Below are positions 1 through 5,348 of a stretch of 5,348 bases of DNA, one piece after another. Position 1 is the stretch's first letter. Each line of letters opens with the position of its first letter. The DNA lies in contig JBKCGI010000218.1 in NCBI GenBank assembly GCA_046303515.1, forward strand, positions 1-5,348. Direction: 5' to 3'. The translations under genes and the position numbers were made by a program. This DNA is from M2408 sp046303515. Its GTDB lineage: Bacteria > Bacteroidota > Bacteroidia > Flavobacteriales_D > Crocinitomicaceae. Under the pieces are notes generated by a model, which was not told where the DNA came from, made no database searches, and worked only from the letters and a program-made list of their open reading frames with translations.

Positions 1-651
1 CAAGTTCACCAAATTGGTATGCCAACATTTACTTATTTTGTTTACGAGCAAAAATATGATGCAAATGGAAAACCAATTGAAATCGGTGCTTTAGATCCAA
101 ATGGAGTTGCCTATAAAGATGAGGATGCTTTTGTAGATAGAAATGGCGACAATGTTATCAATATTGAAGATCGTTATTATGCGAAACAAGTTGCACCAAA
201 ATATTTCTTAGGTTTATCTCTAAATTTCACTCACAATAAGTGGTATGCTGGTATGTCTATGAGAAGTGAATTAGGTGGAACAATTTATAATAATATTCAT
301 TCTAATAATGGAACGTATCAAGGTGTAAATGGTACTCAAGGTTTTTTAAATAATATCAGTTCACTTTATTACAACGAAGAATTACAAAAAACTACAGAGT
401 CTCAATTGTTGAGCGATCACTATTTGGAAAAAGCTAATTTCTTCAGAATGGATTACATCAATGTGGGTTATAACTTTGGAAAATTGAAATTTGTGAAAGA
501 AAAAATAGGTTTGAATGCAACATTTGTAGTTTCAAATGTGTTTGTATTAACAAAATATTCTGGTTTAGATCCAGAAGTTGGCGGTGGAATTGATAACAAC
601 ATTTACCCAAGACCAAGAACTTTCTCTTTAAACTTATCATTTGACTTTTAA
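1..651 (+). CDS. SusC/RagA-family TonB-dependent outer-membrane transporter, C-terminal part (5' end outside window)
   Basis: The reading frame is open from base 1, so this is the last 216 residues of a protein that is usually about 1000 residues long. The ATG at 19 is internal, not a start. Seen in the sequence: a D-x-N-G-D-x-x-I-x-x-x-D loop at fragment residues 46-57 followed by AKQVAPKYFLG (61-71), the family's conserved 'NGDG.I...D...P.y..G' region. After it come alternating beta strands, HYLEKANFFRMDYINVGYNF (140-159), LDPEVGGGID (189-198) and a terminal strand ending in Phe, as outer-membrane barrels do. Known of the family: SusC forms the TonB/ExbBD-energised barrel that imports glycans or peptides under a SusD lid. 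The SusD gene follows after 11 bases, consistent with one operon. The plug domain, any carboxypeptidase-like N-terminal domain and the promoter lie outside the window. The substrate cannot be told from this end of the protein. The family call is firm. Confidence 0.95.
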   Translation, partial: QVHQIGMPTFTYFVYEQKYDANGKPIEIGALDPNGVAYKDEDAFVDRNGDNVINIEDRYYAKQVAPKYFLGLSLNFTHNKWYAGMSMRSELGGTIYNNIHSNNGTYQGVNGTQGFLNNISSLYYNEELQKTTESQLLSDHYLEKANFFRMDYINVGYNFGKLKFVKEKIGLNATFVVSNVFVLTKYSGLDPEVGGGIDNNIYPRPRTFSLNLSFDF

Positions 652-662
652 AAAATACTAGT

Positions 663-2237
663 ATGAAAAAGCAAATATTAAAAATAACTTTCATCGCTAT
701 TTCTTTAGGATTTGTGATGCAAGCATGTAAAAAACAGTTAAATCAAACTCCAAAATATGGTTTAAATAATGAAGCTGTTTATTCTGATCCAGATAATTAC
801 ATCAATGTTTTAGCGAAAATTTATTCAGGACTTTCAATGACAGGATTGAATGGTCCTGCAGGAAGTGGAGATATTAGTGGAATTGATGAAGGATTTTCCT
901 CCTACACAAGAGTGCTATTTAATTTGCAAGAAGTTCCAACAGATGAAGCTGTCTGTGGTTGGAGTGATCCAGGAATTCCTGAGTTAAATAAAATGACTTG
1001 GTCTGCTGAAAATTCATTTGTAAAAGGAATGTATTACAGAATTTATTATCAATTAACAATTTGTAATGAGTTTTTAAGAGAGGCAAGCGAAGAAAAGGTA
1101 AACGAAAGAGGATTTAGCGAAGCAGATAAAACTAAAATTGCAATGTATAGAGAGGAAGTTCGTTTTTTAAGGGCTTTAACTTATTCACACGCAATGGATT
1201 TATTTGGTAATGTTCCTTTTATAACGGAAGAAAATAAAGTAGGTTCAGAATTACCGAAAAAAATTGCTAGAAAAGATTTGTTTGATTATATCGAAGGAGA
1301 ATTATTAGATGTTGAAAACAGTATTACAGTTTCTCCTGAGTACGGTAGGGCAGGGAAAGCAGCAGTTCAAATGTTATTGGCTAAAATTTATTTAAATGCT
1401 GAAGTATACACAGGAATAGATAGATATGCGGATTGTGCTGTTTATGCTGACAAAGTGATCACATCTGGACAATATCAATTAGCTCCAAATTATCAGGATA
1501 ATTTTTTAGCAGATAACAATACTTCTCCTGAAATGATTTTCCCAGTTGTTTATGATGGATTATATGCGCAAACGTGGGGTGGAACAACATTTATGGTAAA
1601 TGCTGCAATGGGTGGAACGATGGTTCCAGCTGAGTTTGGCGTTAATGGGAAATGGGCTGGACTACGAGTAACTGGACCAATAGTAGATCTTTATACAGAT
1701 AGTATGCTGGATAGCAGATATTTATTCCACAGAACGGGACAACAAAAAGATATCACAGTACTTTCAACATTTACTCATGGTTACGGTGTAACTAAATATA
1801 AAAATAAAAAGAAGGACGGAACAAATGGTTCAAATAATGGTGTAACTGCCCAAGTGGATATTGATTTTCCGATGTTTAGATTAGCGGATGCGCATTTGAT
1901 GTATGCTGAAGCGGTATTGAGAAGTGGAGGAAACACGGCACTAGCTTTGACAAGGGTTAATGCATTAAGAGAAAGAGCGTATGGAAATTCAAATTTCAAT
2001 TATGGCTCATTAAACTTGCAAGATATTTTGAATGAACGTGCCAAGGAATTATTTTGGGAATGTACTCGAAGAACAGATTTAATCCGTTATGGATTGTTTA
2101 CAGGTTCAACATATGTTTGGCCATTCAAAGGTGGGGTAGCTGCAGGTGCTGGAGTTTCAGACTACTTAAAACTATATCCACTTCCTACATCTGATTTAGT
2201 TTTAAATCCAAATTTAACTCAAAATCCAGGGTATTAA
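663..2237 (+). CDS. SusD/RagB-family surface lipoprotein, nutrient-binding partner of SusC
   Basis: A complete 524-residue protein, normal for SusD. It starts with a lipoprotein signal peptide (MKK, hydrophobic stretch 8-18, lipobox VMQAC with Cys22), so it should be acylated and carried to the outer membrane. Family marks in order: a helical TPR-like N-terminal part including EVRFLRALTYSHAMDLFGN (165-183), whose 'E.rFLRA..Y' motif is the best conserved SusD segment; the DFPMFRLADAHLMYAEA helix (401-417); NERAKELFWECTRRTDLIRY (457-476), the 'ER..El..E..RR.DLiR' signature; and the end LPTSDLVLNPNLTQNPGY (507-524), matching the usual 'P..el..Np.l.QNpGY'. Known role: it caps the SusC barrel and captures the oligomeric substrate. 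The ATG at 663 is chosen because it gives the intact signal peptide 11 bases after the susC stop. No Shine-Dalgarno site is visible, which is normal in this phylum. No glycoside hydrolase, protease or regulator follows, so the substrate is unknown. Confidence 0.96.
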   Translation: MKKQILKITFIAISLGFVMQACKKQLNQTPKYGLNNEAVYSDPDNYINVLAKIYSGLSMTGLNGPAGSGDISGIDEGFSSYTRVLFNLQEVPTDEAVCGWSDPGIPELNKMTWSAENSFVKGMYYRIYYQLTICNEFLREASEEKVNERGFSEADKTKIAMYREEVRFLRALTYSHAMDLFGNVPFITEENKVGSELPKKIARKDLFDYIEGELLDVENSITVSPEYGRAGKAAVQMLLAKIYLNAEVYTGIDRYADCAVYADKVITSGQYQLAPNYQDNFLADNNTSPEMIFPVVYDGLYAQTWGGTTFMVNAAMGGTMVPAEFGVNGKWAGLRVTGPIVDLYTDSMLDSRYLFHRTGQQKDITVLSTFTHGYGVTKYKNKKKDGTNGSNNGVTAQVDIDFPMFRLADAHLMYAEAVLRSGGNTALALTRVNALRERAYGNSNFNYGSLNLQDILNERAKELFWECTRRTDLIRYGLFTGSTYVWPFKGGVAAGAGVSDYLKLYPLPTSDLVLNPNLTQNPGY

Positions 2238-2261
2238 TTTTTTCATAATTTAATTTTTAAG

Positions 2262-2292
2262 AAAGAGATTGGTGAAAACCAGTCTCTTTTTT
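2262..2292 (+). terminator. Intrinsic terminator after the susCD operon
   Basis: A 12-bp stem (2262-2273 with 2278-2289, one G-U wobble, all other positions Watson-Crick) closes on a GAAA tetraloop of the stable GNRA type and runs into six T residues (2287-2292). It begins 25 bases after the SusD stop codon. It should end the SusC-SusD transcript and separate it from the lipoprotein gene that starts at 2334. Confidence 0.9.
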
Positions 2293-2321
2293 ATTTAGTT
2301 CAATTTTTAATTCTTTTTTAT

Positions 2322-2329
2322 TATTTTAG
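2322..2329 (+). promoter_or_regulatory. Possible -7 promoter element for the lipoprotein/Nudix unit
   Basis: TATTTTAG differs at one position from the Bacteroidota -7 consensus TAnnTTTG. It sits 4 bases before the ATG at 2334 and just downstream of the susCD terminator, where a new promoter would be expected. A convincing TTTG -33 element at the right distance is not visible. If the element is real, the transcript would be leaderless or have only a few leader bases. The surroundings are T-rich, so chance similarity is a real possibility. Confidence 0.4.
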
Positions 2330-2333
2330 CAAC

Positions 2334-2945
2334 ATGATATTAAGTAGAAGAATCATTTTTTATGTATTGTGTCTTTTGGTTTTGACAGCATGTCCATCCA
2401 ATAAAAAACTTGAAGGATTAAAGACTTTTAAGGCAAACAAATATGATTTCTCTAATTTCAGAAAAGTTTATTACAAGGGAGTCACGACAAAGATTCCAAA
2501 ATATTTTCAAAAAGAATACGATAAAAATCACTTAATTCATTCAGATGGTGAGTCTTTTTTTATTCCTGAAATGAGTACTTATTTTTCAATCGAGCGATTT
2601 GATCCGGAGGAAGTTGAGGATATTCTTTTTCAATTTAAAAAGGGTACAGAGAGTTTAGATGCTGTTCATACTAATTACGCTGATTTACGTGCAAATTCAC
2701 TTATTTACCCAAAAGTTTCCTTGCAGTATGAAAATTATAATACAGCTAAATTAAAAGGATTTCATCAATATATTGCAGGAAAAGATAAGTATAATTATAT
2801 GTCCGAGGCAATGTATATGTTTTCGACTGTCGAAAAAGAAATAAAAGGAAAAAAGCACTACTTTGTGGTTCAATTGATTGCGCCAAAGGAGTTTAGCAAA
2901 TATTTACAAGATGATTTTTCTCGATTAATTCATAACATCCATTGA
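2334..2945 (+). CDS. Lipoprotein of unknown function
   Basis: A 203-residue protein that I do not recognise. The N terminus is a clear lipoprotein signal peptide: Arg5-Arg6, a hydrophobic core (7-17) and the lipobox LTAC with Cys20. The mature chain begins CPSNKKLEG, so it should be a lipid-anchored envelope protein. No further membrane segment is seen. The rest is a mixed alpha/beta-looking, Lys/Tyr/Phe-rich domain. A strand such as YFSIERF, a strand KKHYFVVQLIAP near the C terminus and a final amphipathic helix (SKYLQDDFSRLIHNIH) loosely recall the PsbP/DcrB/Mog1-like fold; this is a weak impression, not an assignment. The ATG at 2334 is the start that preserves the signal peptide. Its TGA stop (2943-2945) overlaps the TTG start of the Nudix gene, which suggests cotranscription and coupled translation, though no functional link is evident. 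It is surely a real gene; the function is open. Confidence 0.88.
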   Translation: MILSRRIIFYVLCLLVLTACPSNKKLEGLKTFKANKYDFSNFRKVYYKGVTTKIPKYFQKEYDKNHLIHSDGESFFIPEMSTYFSIERFDPEEVEDILFQFKKGTESLDAVHTNYADLRANSLIYPKVSLQYENYNTAKLKGFHQYIAGKDKYNYMSEAMYMFSTVEKEIKGKKHYFVVQLIAPKEFSKYLQDDFSRLIHNIH

Positions 2946-3574
2946 AATTAAAATATCAATTAAGAGAATTACTTACAAAAGATTTACCAGGTGAACAAGC
3001 GCATCAGAGAATGGCACCAACTGATCGACCTATTTCAAGTTTTGCTAAGGAAAATGCCAATTCATTTAAAGAATCTTCTGTAGCAATTATTTTAATTCAT
3101 TTGGAAAATTCACTTGAAATTGTTCTGATTCAGCGTCCCGTTTACGAAGGGAATCATAGTGGTCAAATTAGTTTTCCAGGTGGTAAAAGAGAAGCATCCG
3201 ATTTAAACTTATATCAAACTGCAATACGCGAATGTTTTGAGGAAATAGGTGTGGAGTTGGAAGCTGAACATTACATTGGAACGTTAACACCTGTATTTAT
3301 TCCAGTGAGTTCCTTTCACGTAGAGGCAAATTTGTTTTATTTGAATGAAGTACCAGCTTTTCACAAAGATGAAAGAGAGGTTGATTCTATTTTTACCATT
3401 AAAATAGCTGAATTAATGGATGAGCAAAATACGAAGACAAAAATGATGAATCTGCCGAATAACCTTAAAATAAAAGAAGTTCCCTATTTTGATTTAGAAA
3501 ATAAAGTGATTTGGGGAGCAACAGCTTTGATTTTAAGTGAATTAAAAGAAATAATAAAACAAATTAAAATCTAA
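2942..3574 (+). CDS. Nudix hydrolase, CoA pyrophosphatase (NudL/PCD1)-like, TTG start
   Basis: A 210-residue cytoplasmic enzyme; the family usually runs to about 190-220 residues. Seen: LIQRPVYEGNHSGQISFPGG (62-81), which fits the CoA-specific NuCoA motif (R...hxGQ[IV][AS]FPGG) just ahead of the Nudix box; then a conserved Asp (D87) and A94-I-R-E-C-F-E-E-I-G103, containing the metal-binding REuxEExG core (R96, E97, E100, E101, G103). Later family segments are EREVDSIF (144-151) and VIWGATALILSEL (189-201). Known reaction: such enzymes use Mg2+ or Mn2+ to cleave CoA, its thioesters or oxidised CoA into 3',5'-ADP and phosphopantetheine derivatives, acting in CoA turnover or house-cleaning. The TTG start at 2942 is preferred over the ATG at 3011 (Met24) because LPGEQAHQRMAPTDR (15-29) matches the N-terminal 'GE.AH..M.P..R' segment I recall from Bacteroidota homologues, and part of it would be lost. 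The start overlaps the upstream stop codon. The 3' end overlaps the convergent barrel gene by 11 bp. Confidence 0.92.
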   Translation: MKLKYQLRELLTKDLPGEQAHQRMAPTDRPISSFAKENANSFKESSVAIILIHLENSLEIVLIQRPVYEGNHSGQISFPGGKREASDLNLYQTAIRECFEEIGVELEAEHYIGTLTPVFIPVSSFHVEANLFYLNEVPAFHKDEREVDSIFTIKIAELMDEQNTKTKMMNLPNNLKIKEVPYFDLENKVIWGATALILSELKEIIKQIKI

Positions 3575-5069
3575 TTCTGGCAACACCCATAGCTCCTGAA
3601 ACAGTATTTGATTTGGTAGTAAAGAAAGTTAAAGCATCTCTAGAGGCAATTCCCATTTCGTATTTCCCTTCTTTGAAAATAAAATTAATTCCTAATGGCA
3701 TATTAGTTTTGTAAATTCCTCCACCAAGATACCCAACACTAAGTTGTAGCCATTTAAAAGGTTTAATGTCTCCACCAAATGAAATTATCGGATTTTGAAT
3801 ACTTCCAGGATTATCTTTATCAAATGGAGCAACAAAATCAAAGCCAAAGCTTAATTGTTTGAAAGGGTGAAAGCTTGCACCAATTCTAAAATTCGCTGGG
3901 TTTTTAGTTTTCATTTTTTCTTCCCCAATTAAGGTTAAGATACTTCCATTTTGAAGCAACTGCTCAACACCATTCATCATGTTTTTGTTATCAATATCCA
4001 AACCGTTGATTCCGATGGAGCCAACCAAAGTGTCCTTAACTGAATAAACATTTCTCGTATATTCAATACTACCAATGTTATTAACTGCTGCAGCAATTTT
4101 GATTTTCCCAAAGATAATTGCACTAGCAGATAAATCTATACCATATCCATTTCCAACCGCAGGAGGAATTCCACCGGAATAATTTAAAAAGGAGGAGCTA
4201 TTTGTATTGGCAACATCCCCATAATTAATTTTAAATGCGGGTGTAATTGATGAACTCAAAATTAAACCATTATCGCCTGATTCTAGTTGAAACATGGCCA
4301 TTGATTGAATAAATCTTCCTCCAATCCCTGCATAGATTGCGAATGTTGAATCTTTGCCGAAAACTTTCCGTCCATATCCGAAATTGTAGGAGCGGTTCCA
4401 TAACATTCTTATAGTTGAACCTTTTGAAAGTTCACTGAGATTTAAAGGCACAGAAATATTTCCTTGAATAACACTATTTAAAGTATCTTGACCTAAATTT
4501 CCTGTATTTGCAATTTTGGAAGTATCTAAACCAACTACAATGGTTAACGAATCAAAGTAATTTGCCAATTTACCTCTAAAAATGATATCTGTTAAATCTG
4601 AATTTAATTTTGAATACCAGCTGTAACTTTCAGTGACGTTAAATGCTATTCCACCAAATCGTTTCCCTTGAAAGGCAAATCCGCCCCAATTGTATTGTCC
4701 ATCAATTGTTAAACCCGTTTCAGCATATTCAGCTGCCGCTGCCTTCTGAGCTGACCAATCAATTGCTTTCGTTGTAGAGTCTTTCCTAATTTGATCATAT
4801 ATTGTATTCGCAAGATTTTTTAATTTTGTACTATTAAATGCATCTGAATATAAACCACCATTCATTTCAAATCCACCAACAGTTCTTTTATATTTTTCAT
4901 ATCCTGTGCCCCAACCTAGAGCTGATGTATTAATCCCAAGACAATGATAATCAGTTACAAAAGTAGTTGCTACACCTTTACCAACAGTCGTATATGCTAT
5001 GCCTTGTGTTTGAGAAAACGAAAAATTTAATACTAAAAGTAGACTAAACGGGAGTAAGAAGTGTTTCAT
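3564..5069 (-). CDS. Secreted probable outer-membrane beta-barrel protein, DUF5723-like
   Basis: A complete 501-residue protein. It begins with a Sec signal peptide (MKHF, hydrophobic 4-14, probable cleavage after FSFS19 before Gln20, a common Bacteroidota pattern) with no lipobox Cys. The mature chain opens with a segment containing CLGINTSALGWG (43-54), like the 'lGINpAnLG' signature of Bacteroidota barrel proteins of the DUF5723 or FadL-like kind. The remainder is Gly/aromatic-rich with many alternating amphipathic strands, for example NGYGIDLSASAIIFGKIKIA followed by an 'NNIGSIEY' turn, and PFKQLSFGFDFVAPFD. It ends VARIRF, with the terminal Phe expected for BAM-assembled barrels. Inferred location is the outer membrane; substrate and role are unknown. 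DUF5723 is assigned from remembered pattern, not a search. It is transcribed alone, convergent with the Nudix gene, and has its own upstream promoter-like motif. No terminator is visible after its TAA. Confidence 0.85.
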   Translation of the reverse strand: MKHFLLPFSLLLVLNFSFSQTQGIAYTTVGKGVATTFVTDYHCLGINTSALGWGTGYEKYKRTVGGFEMNGGLYSDAFNSTKLKNLANTIYDQIRKDSTTKAIDWSAQKAAAAEYAETGLTIDGQYNWGGFAFQGKRFGGIAFNVTESYSWYSKLNSDLTDIIFRGKLANYFDSLTIVVGLDTSKIANTGNLGQDTLNSVIQGNISVPLNLSELSKGSTIRMLWNRSYNFGYGRKVFGKDSTFAIYAGIGGRFIQSMAMFQLESGDNGLILSSSITPAFKINYGDVANTNSSSFLNYSGGIPPAVGNGYGIDLSASAIIFGKIKIAAAVNNIGSIEYTRNVYSVKDTLVGSIGINGLDIDNKNMMNGVEQLLQNGSILTLIGEEKMKTKNPANFRIGASFHPFKQLSFGFDFVAPFDKDNPGSIQNPIISFGGDIKPFKWLQLSVGYLGGGIYKTNMPLGINFIFKEGKYEMGIASRDALTFFTTKSNTVSGAMGVARIRF

Positions 5070-5093
5070 AATGTGTTAGGTTTAAACTTACAA

Positions 5094-5125
5094 CGAAAGT
5101 AGAAAATATTTAAAAGATTTCCAAA
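5094..5125 (-). promoter_or_regulatory. Promoter for the minus-strand barrel gene
   Basis: Read on the minus strand, TTTG (5125-5122), a 20-nt spacer and TACTTTCG (5101-5094) match the Bacteroidota -33/-7 arrangement (TTTG, N19-21, TAnnTTTG), with one mismatch in the -7 box. Transcription would begin at about 5085-5090, giving a leader of roughly 15-20 nt before the ATG at 5069. The spacing and position fit well. It lies downstream of the intergenic hairpin at 5139-5175, so this gene can be expressed whatever happens at that terminator. Confidence 0.7.
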
Positions 5126-5132
5126 TCTATTG

Positions 5133-5175
5133 AAAATAAAAAGAGGAGTACACCAAATAGATTTACTCCTCTTTT
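5133..5175 (-). terminator. Intrinsic terminator in the intergenic region, stronger on the minus strand
   Basis: The arms 5139-5150 and 5164-5175 are perfect 12-bp inverted complements around a 13-nt loop (5151-5163). Read on the minus strand, the stem ends in five Ts, then A, then four more Ts (5142-5133), a typical intrinsic terminator tail. On the plus strand only four Ts follow before C, so termination that way would be weaker. No plus-strand gene ends nearby, so the hairpin probably serves a minus-strand transcript starting to its right. The most likely is the candidate small RNA; otherwise a gene beyond the window. Confidence 0.8.
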
Positions 5176-5234
5176 CATTAAACCATGCTAAAACTATAAA
5201 ACCCAAATCAATTCTATGAAAAATTGTATTTGTG
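5133..5234 (-). ncRNA. Candidate small RNA (about 100 nt) or attenuated leader, family unknown
   Basis: Three signals line up in the minus-strand direction. A promoter-like motif ends at 5238, so transcription would start near 5231-5235. Directly at that point a hairpin forms: 5232-5228 pairs with 5204-5208 and 5226-5222 with 5209-5213, ten pairs in all, with a single bulged base at 5227 and an 8-nt loop (5214-5221). After a single-stranded AU-rich linker (about 5176-5201) comes the perfect 12-bp terminator stem at 5175-5139 with a T-rich tail. No credible protein is encoded. This is the layout of a compact, independently transcribed sRNA. It could instead be a regulatory leader that ends transcription ahead of the barrel gene. 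I cannot place it in a known family (6S, Flavo-1 and others were considered but not matched). All of this is inferred from the sequence alone. Confidence 0.45.
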
Positions 5235-5237
5235 GGA

Positions 5238-5268
5238 CAAAGTTACATCTTTTATTTGAATCTGCAAG
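5238..5268 (-). promoter_or_regulatory. Promoter of the candidate small RNA
   Basis: On the minus strand, TAACTTTG (5245-5238) is an exact match to the Bacteroidota -7 consensus TAnnTTTG. CTTG (5268-5265) stands 19 nt upstream, one mismatch from the -33 TTTG element. There is no protein start just downstream; instead a hairpin begins within a few bases of the expected start site. An exact 8-mer of this degenerate motif can occur by chance in AT-rich DNA, so confidence rests on the agreement with the downstream hairpin and terminator. Confidence 0.55.
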
Positions 5269-5291
5269 CTAAATTTCAATTAATTTTAAGG

Positions 5292-5326
5292 AAAAATCAA
5301 GATAAGATTTTAAAATATTGATTTTT
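5292..5326. repeat. AT-rich 9-bp inverted repeat, significance unclear
   Basis: AAAAATCAA (5292-5300) and TTGATTTTT (5318-5326) are perfect inverted complements separated by 17 AT-rich bases. On the minus strand the stem ends in five Ts, so it could be a weak terminator for a gene entering from the right. With only two G-C pairs it may equally be chance. All three minus-strand frames meet stop codons between the window edge and this repeat, which permits such a gene end but does not show it. Confidence 0.25.
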
Positions 5327-5348
5327 AGTGTTTTACATCTCTAAATAT

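Noticed and set aside
656..663. TACTAGTA palindrome just before the susD start
   Set aside because: An 8-bp palindrome in an 11-base operon gap is expected by chance in AT-rich DNA, and nothing else suggests a binding site.
458..694. 78-codon minus-strand reading frame across the susC/susD junction
   Set aside because: It lies antisense to strongly supported SusC and SusD coding sequence, its product resembles no family, and it has no promoter-like motif. It is a shadow of the real genes.
1781..1999. 72-codon minus-strand reading frame inside the susD gene
   Set aside because: It is fully antisense to the conserved C-terminal half of SusD and has no recognisable product.
3011..3574. Nudix gene starting at the ATG at 3011
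   Set aside because: This start cuts into the GEQAH..M.P..R segment that homologues appear to have; the TTG at 2942 fits both the family and the gene overlap.
5110..5178. Minus-strand 22-codon frame (ATG at 5178-5176) with a hydrophobic middle, a possible small membrane or leader peptide
   Set aside because: It reads straight through both arms and the tail of the intrinsic terminator and into the -33 region of the barrel-gene promoter, so its hydrophobic codons are explained by the T-rich terminator tail.
1..5348. Search for CRISPR arrays, tRNA or rRNA genes, insertion-sequence ends, transposase, reverse transcriptase, toxin-antitoxin or defence genes
   Set aside because: No regularly spaced repeats, cloverleaf sequence, matching terminal repeats or relevant protein motifs were seen on either strand by reading.

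Overview
The window is AT-rich (G+C roughly a third, judged by eye) and looks like a chromosomal segment of a member of the Bacteroidota, most likely a Flavobacteriia-type organism. The evidence is a SusC/SusD outer-membrane uptake pair, two lipoproteins with Bacteroidota-style lipoboxes, a secreted protein ending in a barrel-type C-terminal Phe, no Shine-Dalgarno-like sites, and promoter-like motifs of the Bacteroidota form (TTTG, about 19-20 nt, TAnnTTTG). The genus cannot be named from this sequence.

Layout: (1) bases 1-651 hold the C-terminal end of a SusC/RagA TonB-dependent transporter, cut by the left edge. (2) Bases 663-2237 hold its partner, a complete SusD/RagB surface lipoprotein, followed by a strong intrinsic terminator at 2262-2292 that closes the operon. 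(3) Bases 2334-3574 hold a two-gene plus-strand unit: a lipoprotein I do not recognise, and a Nudix hydrolase of the CoA-pyrophosphatase type. They are joined by a TGA/TTG overlap and are probably translationally coupled. (4) Bases 3564-5069, minus strand, hold a secreted probable outer-membrane beta-barrel protein resembling DUF5723; its 3' end overlaps the Nudix gene by 11 bp. (5) Bases 5070-5348 contain no convincing protein gene. They hold a well-formed minus-strand promoter for the barrel gene and, further upstream, a second promoter-like motif followed by a 5' hairpin and a perfect 12-bp terminator hairpin. That arrangement fits a small RNA of about 100 nt, or an attenuated leader of the barrel gene.

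How the parts work together: SusC and SusD form a lidded outer-membrane importer for an oligomeric nutrient. No degradative enzyme, sensor or anti-sigma gene accompanies them here, so the substrate cannot be inferred. The lipoprotein/Nudix pair and the barrel gene appear to be unrelated neighbours. Most of the window is ordinary; the intergenic RNA candidate at the right end is the best lead for something undescribed, and I see no defence system, mobile element or CRISPR array.
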